DNA of 64,000 bases from Mycobacterium adipatum (GTDB lineage: Bacteria; Actinomycetota; Actinomycetes; Mycobacteriales; Mycobacteriaceae): contig NZ_CP015596.1 of assembly GCF_001644575.1 (NCBI RefSeq), positions 5,084,001 to 5,148,000 of the forward strand, given 5' to 3'. Shown piece after piece: positions 53,060-63,161 of the stretch; position 1 is the stretch's first letter, and each line of letters starts with the position of its first letter. A model generated the notes under the pieces. The model was not told the DNA's origin. It did not search any database and worked only from the letters and a program-made list of their open reading frames with translations. The position numbers and the translations under genes were made by a program.

Positions 53060-54190
53060 TCAGACCGATACGAGCACCGGGGCATCCGGGGCGGTCTGAT
53101 CGGCGGCCTCGATTTCACGAACCAGCGGCAACACTTTTTCGCCGAAGTACTCGATTTCCTCCTGGAAGTGGAGGAAGCCGCCCAGGATGAGGTCCACACC
53201 GCGTTTGCGGTAGGACGCGATCCGTTCGGCGATCTGCTCCGGGGTACCGATGAGTTGGGTGCGGAATCCGTCGTTGTACTGGACGAGGTCCTCGAAACTC
53301 GAATCGGCCCACATGCCCTTGTTGTCCGCAGTGGAACGACCGGCCTGCTGCACGGCCCCGCGGAAGCCCTCGACGGCGGGCTTGTTGGCCTTGGCGATGA
53401 TCTCGCGCAGGACGTCCTTGGCTTCCCGTTCGGAGTCCCTGGCGATGATGAACCCGTTGAGGCCGACCTTGACCTCCCGCGCGACGGAGCGCGCATGCTC
53501 GCGCACCTCCACCACCTGTTCGGTGATGCCGGCGAAATCCTTGCCGTTGGAGAAGTACCAATCGGCATGCAGGCCCCCGTTGCGGCGCGCGGCGGTGGAG
53601 TTGCCGCCCTGGAAGAGTTCGGGGTTGGGTCGCTCGGGGGTGTTCAGCGGTTTGGGCTTCAGCGTGAAGTCGTGGATCCGGTAGAAGTCGCCGCGGAAAT
53701 CCACGTCGTCCTCGGTCCAGATCTTGCGCAGCACCTGCAGGAACTCCGCGCTGCGCCGGTAGCGTTCGTCGTGTTCGAGCCACGGCTCGCCCAGATGGGT
53801 GAACTCGTCCTTGAACCAGCCGGACACCACGTTCACGGCGAACCGGCCTCCGGAGAGGTGATCGGCGGTCGCGCCCAGCTTGGCCAATACCGCGGGCTGC
53901 CACAGGCCCGGATGCACCGCGGCGATCACCTTGAGTCGCTCGGTGGCCAGCAGCAGCGCCAGGCTGAAGCTGGTGGACTCGTGCTGGTACTCCGCGCCGT
54001 AACTGGCTTCGTAGCGCACCTGGGACAGCGCGTACTCGAAGCCGTTGTTCTCCGCGGTCTGCGCCAGCTTCTTGTTGTACTCGTAGTTCCAGTCGGTGCG
54101 CTGTTCGATATCGCTGGTCACCAGGCCACCGCTGACATTGGGCACCCAGTACGCGAACTTGATCTCATCGGCGATGCGTTCGGTCGTCAT
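53060..54190 (-). CDS. sfnG: dimethylsulfone monooxygenase-type flavin enzyme (SfnG-like)
   Basis: The 376-aa enzyme is a luciferase-like FMNH2-dependent monooxygenase. The segments KFAYWVPNVSGGLV, YALSQVRYEASYGAEYQHES, GRFAVNVVSGWF, and FEDLVQYNDGFRTQLIGTPEQIAERI closely follow SfnG of Pseudomonas as I remember it. SfnG converts dimethylsulfone to methanesulfinate for sulfur supply. ATG 54190 is chosen; ATG 54199 is possible. It is divergent from the F420-type gene at 54306, with a KstR-consensus palindrome nearer the latter. A flavin reductase is not adjacent. Confidence 0.82.
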   Translation of the reverse strand: MTTERIADEIKFAYWVPNVSGGLVTSDIEQRTDWNYEYNKKLAQTAENNGFEYALSQVRYEASYGAEYQHESTSFSLALLLATERLKVIAAVHPGLWQPAVLAKLGATADHLSGGRFAVNVVSGWFKDEFTHLGEPWLEHDERYRRSAEFLQVLRKIWTEDDVDFRGDFYRIHDFTLKPKPLNTPERPNPELFQGGNSTAARRNGGLHADWYFSNGKDFAGITEQVVEVREHARSVAREVKVGLNGFIIARDSEREAKDVLREIIAKANKPAVEGFRGAVQQAGRSTADNKGMWADSSFEDLVQYNDGFRTQLIGTPEQIAERIASYRKRGVDLILGGFLHFQEEIEYFGEKVLPLVREIEAADQTAPDAPVLVSV

Positions 54191-54282
54191 GGCTGCCATG
54201 GCATCAGCCCGCACACCCGGTGTCACCGGTATTGATCGGGCTGAACCGAACGCCTCGACCACCCGGCCTTGCGCTGGTTGAC

Positions 54283-54296
54283 TAGAACACGTTCTA
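54283..54296. promoter_or_regulatory. KstR-consensus palindrome
   Basis: TAGAACACGTTCTA fits TnnAACnnGTTnnA, the operator of the sterol-responsive repressor KstR, in all fixed positions. It ends 9 bp before the ATG of the F420-type gene and 93 bp before sfnG. Confidence 0.75.
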
Positions 54297-54305
54297 ATTC
54301 TGGGC

Positions 54306-55154
54306 ATGGACTACGGGCTCGTACTTTTCACCAGTGACCGCGGCATCGCTCCGGCACCGGCGGCCAAGCTGGCCGATGACCACGGCTTCACCACCTTCTA
54401 CGTGCCCGAGCACACCCACATCCCAATCAAACGGCAGGCCGCCCATCCGACCACGGGTGACGAGACCCTGCCCGACGATCGCTACATGCGCACCCTGGAT
54501 CCGTGGGTGTCGCTGGGCACGGCCGCGGCGGTGACCTCCCGAGTCCGGCTGTCCACCGCGGTGGCGCTGCCCGTCGAGCACGACCCGATCACACTGGCCA
54601 AATCGATCGCGACACTGGATCACCTCTCCGGCGGCCGGGTCAGCCTGGGTGTCGGATTCGGCTGGAACACCGACGAACTGGCCGACCACAAGGTCCCGCC
54701 CGGGCGGCGGCGCACCATGCTGCGCGAGTACCTGGAGGCCATGCGCGCGCTGTGGACCGACGAAGAAGCCTCCTACGACGGCGAATTCGTGAACTTCGGG
54801 CCGTCGTGGGCCTGGCCGAAGCCGGTGCAGTCGCACATCCCGGTGCTGGTCGGGGCCGCGGGCACCGAGAAGAACTTCAAGTGGATCGCCAGATCCGCGG
54901 ACGGCTGGATCACCACGCCCCGCGATTTCGACATCGACGAGCCGGTGAAGCTGCTGCAGGACACCTGGGCCGCGGCCGGCCGCGACGGCGCTCCGCAGAT
55001 CGTGGCACTGGACTTCAAGCCGGATCCGGAAAAGCTGGCCCGCTGGCGCGATCTCGGCGTCACCGAGGTGCTCTTCGGCCTCCCGGACAAGCCCGAGGCC
55101 GAGGTCGGCGCGTACGTGGAGCGGCTGGCGGGCAAGCTCGCCCAGCTGGTCTGA
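54306..55154 (+). CDS. LLM-class F420-dependent oxidoreductase (Rv0953c homologue)
   Basis: The 282-aa protein has the luciferase-like fold with GFTTFYVPEHTHIP, LATLDHLSGGRVSLGVGFGWN (seen as SIATLDHLSGGRVSLGVG), and IPVLVGAAGTEKNF. It belongs to the F420-dependent group common in mycobacteria (typically 280-300 aa). Reaction unknown. The KstR-type palindrome directly before its start suggests induction during sterol use. It is single and convergent with nothing nearby; the next gene lies 64 bp further on the same strand. Confidence 0.85.
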   Translation: MDYGLVLFTSDRGIAPAPAAKLADDHGFTTFYVPEHTHIPIKRQAAHPTTGDETLPDDRYMRTLDPWVSLGTAAAVTSRVRLSTAVALPVEHDPITLAKSIATLDHLSGGRVSLGVGFGWNTDELADHKVPPGRRRTMLREYLEAMRALWTDEEASYDGEFVNFGPSWAWPKPVQSHIPVLVGAAGTEKNFKWIARSADGWITTPRDFDIDEPVKLLQDTWAAAGRDGAPQIVALDFKPDPEKLARWRDLGVTEVLFGLPDKPEAEVGAYVERLAGKLAQLV

Positions 55155-55218
55155 AACTCATAGCTGGTCCTCATCCGGCGCCCACGGTGGCACGAACTTG
55201 CCGGCACACAATGGGGAC

Positions 55219-56076
55219 ATGATCGAAGAACACGACCGCGGATTCGGCTATGACATCTCGGTGATGTCGCGGCGCAGGATCCTGCTCGGACTGGGCGCGG
55301 CCGCGGGGAGCGCGGCCATCGCCGCCTGCGGCACGACCGGTACCGCACCGAGCGACACGCGTACTGACACATCGGCCGCCGCGGCGGCGCCGCAGGAAAC
55401 GATGGGGCCTTACCCGGGTGACGGTTCCAACGGTCCCAACGTGCTCATCGAGTCCGGTGTGGTGCGCAGCGACATCACATCCAGCTTCGGTCCGTATACC
55501 GGTGTCGCACAGGGCGTGCCGGCGACGTTGACGATGAACCTGCGCAACCTGGCCGACAACGGTAACCCCGGCGCCGCGATGGCCGTCTACATCTGGCACT
55601 GCGACCGCGAGGGCAGGTACTCGCTCTACAGCGAGGGTGTGACCGAACAAAACTATCTCCGCGGTGTGCAGGTCGCCGACGCCGCCGGTGCGGTCACATT
55701 CCGCACCATCTTCCCGGCCACCTACCCCGGTCGCTGGCCGCATATCCACTTCGAGGTCTTCGACTCCCTGGAATCGGCGGTCGCCGGGTCGGCGGCCCGG
55801 CTGACATCCCAGATCGCCCTGCCGGAAGCGACCTCGTCGGCCGTGTACAACTTCGACGACGGTTACGCAGCGAGCATCCCAAATCTCGGCGCCCTCAGCC
55901 TGGACTCCGACATGGTCTTCGGAGACGGCTGGACCGCCCAGATGGCATCGACCGGCGGCACACCCGCGACCGGGATCGATGTGGCCATCACCATCGGAGT
56001 GGCCGAGAAGTCGAAGAACGTCGACACCAACCCGCCGCCGTCGGGCGGTCCGGGTGGTCCGCCACCGGGCCGTTAG
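55219..56076 (+). CDS. exported intradiol-dioxygenase-like lipoprotein
   Basis: The 285-aa protein starts at ATG 55219 (TTG 55198 adds seven codons). The N-terminus has a Tat-type SRRRILLG motif followed by a lipobox (AIAACG), so it is predicted to be folded in the cytosol, exported and lipid-anchored. The catalytic body has WHCDREGRYSLY, YLRGVQ, and RWPHIHFEVF: two Tyr and two His as in intradiol Fe(III) dioxygenases. A Pro/Gly tail ends the protein. Its substrate, probably a catechol or lignin fragment outside the cell, is not known. It converges with the thiolase-like gene by 4 bp. Confidence 0.82.
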   Translation: MIEEHDRGFGYDISVMSRRRILLGLGAAAGSAAIAACGTTGTAPSDTRTDTSAAAAAPQETMGPYPGDGSNGPNVLIESGVVRSDITSSFGPYTGVAQGVPATLTMNLRNLADNGNPGAAMAVYIWHCDREGRYSLYSEGVTEQNYLRGVQVADAAGAVTFRTIFPATYPGRWPHIHFEVFDSLESAVAGSAARLTSQIALPEATSSAVYNFDDGYAASIPNLGALSLDSDMVFGDGWTAQMASTGGTPATGIDVAITIGVAEKSKNVDTNPPPSGGPGGPPPGR

Positions 56077-57605
56077 GCCAAGCCGGCCAGGTTGATGCCG
56101 TCCTCGGTGGACTTCACCTCGATGCGCGCGCCCAGTGGATCACCCTCGGTCATCAGGGCCAGCAGCGCTTCGTCGGTGCTCAGCGCCATGAACCGGGAGT
56201 TGTCGACGTCGAGGCGCCCGATGACGACGCCGGTGGTCTCGGGCCAGTCGTAGCGCACCGAGTACGTCTCGATGGTGCCCGCGCCGTCGGCGTCGCGGGT
56301 GACCGGCACGGTGGGCAGCGCGGCGATCTCTGCCTGTAAGGCCGCGCTGTCGTCGGCTTTCCACGCGGCGGGCGTCGTCGAGTACACCCCGACCGAATAC
56401 TTGCTCATCACCCCGCCGTTGGCGCCCACCAGACCGAACGATCCTGGCCGGGAACGCATTTCGTTCACCGTCTCGGCGATGCCGTGCAGGGAGTAGCTGT
56501 TGCCGGGCCCGCCGAAGTAGGGCAGCCCGCCGGTCAGCGTGAGCCCGCGCGGGTCGTCGGTCGCCAGCGCGCTCGAGTCACACACGGAGAACACCGGGAA
56601 CGGGAAGCAGCTGTAGAGGTCGAAGGTGGACACCTCGGCCAGCCCGATGCCGGCCACCCGAAGCGCCTCCGCCACAGCCTTTTCCGCGGAGAGACTGGCG
56701 CTCAGGTCTTCCCGGTCGAGCAGTTGTTGCTCCACCATGTCGGCGTGGCCGTGCAGGTAGACCCACTTCTCCTCGGGCACCGACAGCCTTCGGGCCGCGG
56801 CCACCGACATGATCAGCACCGCGGCGCCCTGGTTCACCTGATCACGCGCCACCATCAGCCGCGGATAGGGATCACAGATCATCCGGTTCTCGGCGGTGAC
56901 GGTGATCAGCTCCTCGACCGAGCGCGGCACCGGCGACGAGGACAGCGGGTTTCGGGCGGCGACCTCGGAGAACGGGGCGAACAACTCGGCCATGTCTCGG
57001 CGGTAGTCGGCCACCGTCGCGCCGAGACGGGCCCGCCGGGCGTTGTCCAGCAGGCCGTATTGCACCGGCGCACCGGTCAATCCGTGCTTGGCGGTGTACT
57101 CGTTCATGTACTGGTCGAAGCCGTACCCGCGGTCCTCGAGTTGCCCACCGACGTGTTCGCTGTGGTCGGGTTTGTCGTCCCGTCCGGCGAAATAGCGCAA
57201 CGTCGACCCGTTCTCGGAGCCGAGCACCAGCACCACCTCGGCGTCGCCGGCCGCGATGGCGCCGGAGAACTCGGTCACCACCTTCTGCGATCCGTGCCCG
57301 CCCAGCGGTTCGAGCACCGCGCGGGCCGGGTCGGCACCGATGCGCGCGGCGACCGATCGCGGATAGTTGTCCGAGCAACCCAGGGGCGCCTCGGAGAAGG
57401 GTGTGCAGATCTCGAACTGCCGCAGCGCCACGAAGACCTCGATCGCCGCGGCGACCGAGGCCGCGTCCACGCCGGTGTCGGCCAGTGCGGCCAGTACGGC
57501 CTCGGTGGCCAGTTCCACCGAGGACATACCCCGATAGTCCGGCGCGTCGACGCGCTCGGTGAACTGTCCGACACCGACGATCACCGGCGTACGCGGATCC
57601 ACCAT
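56073..57605 (-). CDS. thiolase-superfamily protein lacking the usual nucleophile motif
   Basis: The 510-aa protein has the SCP-x/thiolase fold: an N-terminal VIVGVGQFTERV, a middle DQVNQGAAVLIMSVAAARRL, and EVSTFDLYSCFPFPVF. At the place of the catalytic Cys (CxSG motif) it has LEPLGGHGSQKV, so the nucleophile seems absent. Similar mycobacterial proteins (Rv1867 type) and the Ltp aldolases share this trait. The C-terminal extra domain (about 410-510) resembles an OB-like TEBC domain. It may bind or cleave acyl-CoA without thiolase chemistry. A KstR-consensus palindrome lies 47 bp upstream of the start, suggesting a sterol or fatty-acid pathway role. Confidence 0.78.
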   Translation of the reverse strand: MVDPRTPVIVGVGQFTERVDAPDYRGMSSVELATEAVLAALADTGVDAASVAAAIEVFVALRQFEICTPFSEAPLGCSDNYPRSVAARIGADPARAVLEPLGGHGSQKVVTEFSGAIAAGDAEVVLVLGSENGSTLRYFAGRDDKPDHSEHVGGQLEDRGYGFDQYMNEYTAKHGLTGAPVQYGLLDNARRARLGATVADYRRDMAELFAPFSEVAARNPLSSSPVPRSVEELITVTAENRMICDPYPRLMVARDQVNQGAAVLIMSVAAARRLSVPEEKWVYLHGHADMVEQQLLDREDLSASLSAEKAVAEALRVAGIGLAEVSTFDLYSCFPFPVFSVCDSSALATDDPRGLTLTGGLPYFGGPGNSYSLHGIAETVNEMRSRPGSFGLVGANGGVMSKYSVGVYSTTPAAWKADDSAALQAEIAALPTVPVTRDADGAGTIETYSVRYDWPETTGVVIGRLDVDNSRFMALSTDEALLALMTEGDPLGARIEVKSTEDGINLAGLA

Positions 57606-57651
57606 TACAGGCCTCCTGACACGTGTTAGTTCGTCAGGCTAACGGACAGCC

Positions 57652-57665
57652 TGGAACAGGTTCCA
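57652..57665. promoter_or_regulatory. KstR-consensus palindrome
   Basis: TGGAACAGGTTCCA fits TnnAACnnGTTnnA. It lies upstream of the thiolase-like gene (start 57605) and is the second such site in 3.4 kb. Confidence 0.65.
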
Positions 57666-57712
57666 ATCCGGGCGCTCACCGGGTCGGTCGACCCGGTCAC
57701 ACTTGACGCATC

Positions 57713-57751
57713 TGTCACTAAGTGACACGGTGGGACTGTCACTAAGTGACA
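57713..57751. promoter_or_regulatory. two identical 15-bp palindromes upstream of the S9 peptidase
   Basis: TGTCACTAAGTGACA occurs at 57713-57727 and again at 57737-57751, 24 bp centre to centre, symmetric around the middle base. They end 20 bp before the peptidase start. This is a typical tandem operator; the matching regulator is not in the neighbourhood. Confidence 0.7.
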
Positions 57752-57771
57752 AAACGCCGAGAAAGGACCCC

Positions 57772-59649
57772 GTGACCGACACGACGCACACCCGGAAGCG
57801 ATCCCCGACCCTCTCCGTCGAAGACTTCTTCAGCCCGCCCGAGCGGGCCGGGGCGACGATCTCCCCCGACGGCACCCGCATCGCCTACCTCGCCCCGTGG
57901 CGCAACCGCCTCAACGTCTGGGTCCAGGACGTCGAGGGCACCGGAGAGCCGCGCTGTGTCACCGCCGACGAGACCCGCAGTGTCTACATCTACAGCTGGA
58001 CCCACGACTCGCGGTGGCTGCTGTACCTGCAGGACAATGGCGGTGACGAACATTGGCATGTGCACCGGGTGGACCCCGACGACCCGGCCGGCACCGCCGT
58101 GGACCTCACGCCGTTTCCCCGGGTGCGCGCCTCCTACGAACTCCTCAAGGCCCAGCCGGGCAAGGCGCTCGTCCAGCACAATGCGCGCAACGCCGAACTC
58201 ATGGACGCCTTCGAACTCGACATCGCCACCGGCGAGCTCACCCTGCTCGCCGAGAATCCCGGCACGGTGGTCGGCTGGATCAGCGGGCCGGGCGGTGAGC
58301 TGTTCACCAACACACTCACCGCCGGAGGCGATGTCGAGATCTCGCAATGGGATTCGGCCACCCGGTCACTGCGGACGATCACGGTCTACGAGGGTCGCGA
58401 CTATCCACTGGGCATCCACCCGATCGCGGTCTCCCCAGACGGAACCGGCATCTGGCTGGGCTCCTATCGGGGTAGCGACCGGCTCCGGCTGGCCCGGCTC
58501 GACGTGGCCACCGGCGAGGAAACCGTCATCGACAGCCATCCCCACTACGACCTCGGGGCGCAGATCATGCTGCCGTCGCCGTTCATCATCAGTGAGCGCA
58601 CCGGGGAACTGATCGGTGCTCGCTACTACGGTGAACGACAGGTGATCCACGCCCTCGACGACGAATTCGCCGACGTGCTGAGCAGGCTGGCCACACTCTC
58701 CGATGGCGACCTGGCCGGCATCTCCTGTGACGACAGCGGGCAGCGCTGGGTGGTCAGCTTCACCCATGACCGCGACCCGCACGCCACCTATTTCTACGAC
58801 CATGCCACCGGCGAGAGCCGACTGTTGTTCCGGCCCTACCCACACCTGGATCCCGCGGCGCTGGCCGAGATGACACCGGTCACCGTCACCGCACGCGATG
58901 GGCTGGACCTGCACGCCTATCTGACGCTGCCGGTGGGCAGGCCGCCGGAGAACCTCCCGCTGGTACTGCTGGTGCACGGCGGTCCGTGGGCACGGGACTG
59001 CTGGGGCTACCAGCCCGACGTGCAGCTGCTGGCCAACCGCGGATACGCGGTGCTGCAGGTCAACTTCCGCGGATCGACCGGATACGGCAAAGCGTTCACC
59101 CAAGCCGCCATCGGCGAGTTCGCCGGCAAGATGCACGACGATCTGATCGATGCGGTTGACTGGGCGGTCAAGCAGGGCTTCGCCGACCGGGACCGGGTGG
59201 CCATCTTCGGCGGCTCCTATGGCGGCTACGCCACGCTGGTCGGTGTCACATTCACCCCGGACGTTTTCGCCGCGGCCATCGACTACGTGGGGATCTCAAG
59301 CCTGCCCAACTTCATGCGCACGCTGCCCGATGTGGGCCGTAGATTCCTGGCCAACAACTGGAATCTCTACGTCGGGGACCCGTCGGATCCGCAGCAGGAG
59401 GCCGATATGCTGGCCCGCTCACCGATCACCCGGGTGGACCGGATCCGCACCCCACTGCTGGTGGTGCAGGGCGCCAACGATTCTCGGGTGGTGCAGGCCG
59501 AGTCCGACAACATGGTCGCGGCGCTGCGCGCCCGGGGCGTCGAGGTCGAGTACATGGTCAAACAGGACGAGGGGCACGGATTCGTCAACCCGGACAACAA
59601 CATCGACCTGTACCACGCCGTGGAGAGGTTCCTGGCCGCGCACCTTTGA
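57772..59649 (+). CDS. S9 family peptidase (prolyl oligopeptidase-like)
   Basis: The 625-aa enzyme starts at GTG 57772 behind GAAAGGA (57761-57767), downstream of two operator palindromes. An N-terminal beta-propeller (about 20-340; TISPDGTRIAYLAPW, SWTHDSRWLLYLQD) precedes the alpha/beta-hydrolase domain (about 370-625). The catalytic residues are Ser in FGGSYGGY, Asp in QGANDSRV, and His in DEGHGFVNP. There is no signal peptide, so it likely acts on short peptides in the cytosol. An upstream ATG at 57703 would put translation across the operator and is not used. Confidence 0.88.
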   Translation: MTDTTHTRKRSPTLSVEDFFSPPERAGATISPDGTRIAYLAPWRNRLNVWVQDVEGTGEPRCVTADETRSVYIYSWTHDSRWLLYLQDNGGDEHWHVHRVDPDDPAGTAVDLTPFPRVRASYELLKAQPGKALVQHNARNAELMDAFELDIATGELTLLAENPGTVVGWISGPGGELFTNTLTAGGDVEISQWDSATRSLRTITVYEGRDYPLGIHPIAVSPDGTGIWLGSYRGSDRLRLARLDVATGEETVIDSHPHYDLGAQIMLPSPFIISERTGELIGARYYGERQVIHALDDEFADVLSRLATLSDGDLAGISCDDSGQRWVVSFTHDRDPHATYFYDHATGESRLLFRPYPHLDPAALAEMTPVTVTARDGLDLHAYLTLPVGRPPENLPLVLLVHGGPWARDCWGYQPDVQLLANRGYAVLQVNFRGSTGYGKAFTQAAIGEFAGKMHDDLIDAVDWAVKQGFADRDRVAIFGGSYGGYATLVGVTFTPDVFAAAIDYVGISSLPNFMRTLPDVGRRFLANNWNLYVGDPSDPQQEADMLARSPITRVDRIRTPLLVVQGANDSRVVQAESDNMVAALRARGVEVEYMVKQDEGHGFVNPDNNIDLYHAVERFLAAHL

Positions 59650-59658
59650 GCTGGCGCA

Positions 59659-59699
59659 CGAAAAGCCCCTGGGATCGCAATGATCCCAGGGGCTTTTCG
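59659..59699. terminator. bidirectional terminator between S9 peptidase and sucD
   Basis: An 18-bp perfect stem (59659-59676 / 59682-59699) with GCAAT loop, flanked by AAAA on one side and TTTT on the other, so it works for both convergent genes. Confidence 0.88.
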
Positions 59700-59715
59700 C
59701 GTGCCTCTTGTGCAG

Positions 59716-60618
<903 letters not shown>

Positions 60619-60631
60619 TGTTCGTCGGCCC

Positions 60632-61795
<1,164 letters not shown>

Positions 61796-61950
61796 GAGCT
61801 TCCTAAATCGCGTCGGTGCGAACTGACTTCTGAAGGTGGGCCGCCGGACCGGCCGGAAGGCCGCGACAGGCTCGCTGGCACTGTATCCATCCCGGTGTCG
61901 GGCGCCGTCATCGCCCACCGCTCATGTGGTACATCTCACCGGGTGCCGTT

Positions 61951-61966
61951 GGTGATACAAGTCACA
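61951..61966. promoter_or_regulatory. Crp/GlxR-like site between sucC and the M23 gene
   Basis: GGTGATACAAGTCACA fits TGTGA-N6-TCACA with one mismatch. It could serve either divergent gene. The rest of the 276-bp gap (61796-62071) shows no other clear signal; GTTAACG and GATAACG occur at 62016-62042. Confidence 0.4.
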
Positions 61967-62071
61967 TTCGGTGTGGGAATGGCCGCTTAAGTTGCCACCA
62001 ACATTGGGATTTCGTTAACGTGCCTCTTGGTCTTGATAACGGTCAGGTCACGGCACGAAGGATATTCCAGG

Positions 62072-63160
62072 TTGGCTGAGCACAGTTCGTCCCGAACCCT
62101 CCGGGGGGTAGCGACGAAAGGGCTCGCCACCCAAAGCCGCGCCGAAGTCACCGACATCATCCCGTTCAACGAGTTCGGCGACCTTCATGACCTGGACTTT
62201 CGCGATAGTTCCGCGTTCGACAAGGAACAGCGGGTGATCGCCGCGCCCGAACTCGACGACCTCCACGACACCGACGACCTGGTGCCGCTGCGGCTGGTCG
62301 TACCGAGCGAGTTCCGGTCACAGACCTCGCCGCACGGCGACGCCGGCAACGAGCCCGGCTCCTCGCACGCCTATCGCGATTCTCACACCGACCTGAGCGA
62401 CGGAAACGCCCTCACCGACGTGATCGACCTGCGCGGCCCCCAGCAGCGCAGCGGCGGCGCGCATCGCAAGCAGACCGTCGGCGCGGTCAAGAGCCGGCTG
62501 ATGATCGCCGCGATGGCCGCCGGCGCGACCGCGTCCGGCGCCTACTCGCTGAGCACCGCCGACGACACCACATCGACCGACACCGTGCTGGCCGCCGACA
62601 ACACCCTCATCAACGGCGCCGCCATCAGCGGCTCGCCCGACGGCATGCAGATCGTCGCCGTCCAGCCGGTCGCCTCGTCGGCGATCCACGCCGAGGAGAT
62701 CACCAAGGCCGCCGCGTTCGCCCAAGAGCGCGCCGAGCGCGAGGCCCGGCTGGCGCGCCCGCTGTTCGCGATGCCCACCAAGGGTGTGTGGACGTCCGGG
62801 TTCGGTTATCGCTGGGGCGTGCTGCACGGCGGCATCGATATCGCCGGCCCCATCGGCACGCCCATTCTGGCCGCCAGCGACGGCGTCGTCGTCGAGGTCG
62901 GTCCGACGGCCGGGTACGGCGCGCTGGTGAAGCTGCGGCACTCGGACGGCACCGTGACCCTGTACGGGCACATCAACACCTGGCTGGTCAGCAAGGGCCA
63001 GCGGGTGATGGCCGGCGACCAGATCGCCACCATGGGCAACCGCGGTAACTCGACCGGGCCGCACCTGCACTTCGAGGTGCTGGTGAACGGCTCCAACCGG
63101 ATCGATCCGGTGCCGTGGCTGGCACAGCGGGGCCTCAGCCCCGGCAATTACGTTGGATAG
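62072..63160 (+). CDS. M23 (LytM-type) peptidoglycan metallopeptidase
   Basis: The 362-aa protein is read from TTG 62072, behind GAAGGA (62057-62062); a longer frame exists but lacks a ribosome site. After a charged disordered N-terminus (about 1-125) comes one membrane segment (MIAAMAAGATASGAYSLS), then an extracytoplasmic M23 domain at about 215-350. The Zn ligands are in LHGGIDIAGPIGTP (His and Asp) and HLHFEV (HxH). It cuts peptide bonds in peptidoglycan or activates other hydrolases during division. Homologue of Rv0950c. Confidence 0.87.
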   Translation: MAEHSSSRTLRGVATKGLATQSRAEVTDIIPFNEFGDLHDLDFRDSSAFDKEQRVIAAPELDDLHDTDDLVPLRLVVPSEFRSQTSPHGDAGNEPGSSHAYRDSHTDLSDGNALTDVIDLRGPQQRSGGAHRKQTVGAVKSRLMIAAMAAGATASGAYSLSTADDTTSTDTVLAADNTLINGAAISGSPDGMQIVAVQPVASSAIHAEEITKAAAFAQERAEREARLARPLFAMPTKGVWTSGFGYRWGVLHGGIDIAGPIGTPILAASDGVVVEVGPTAGYGALVKLRHSDGTVTLYGHINTWLVSKGQRVMAGDQIATMGNRGNSTGPHLHFEVLVNGSNRIDPVPWLAQRGLSPGNYVG

Positions 63161-63161
63161 G

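Noticed and set aside
57703..57771. Upstream ATG extension of the S9 peptidase
   Set aside because: It would place two palindromic operators inside the coding region, and a good ribosome site precedes the GTG at 57772.
61796..62071. Cyclic-di-AMP (ydaO-type) riboswitch before the M23 gene
   Set aside because: Considered because such switches precede cell-wall hydrolase genes, but I could not align the conserved core or stems; only scattered short similarities.
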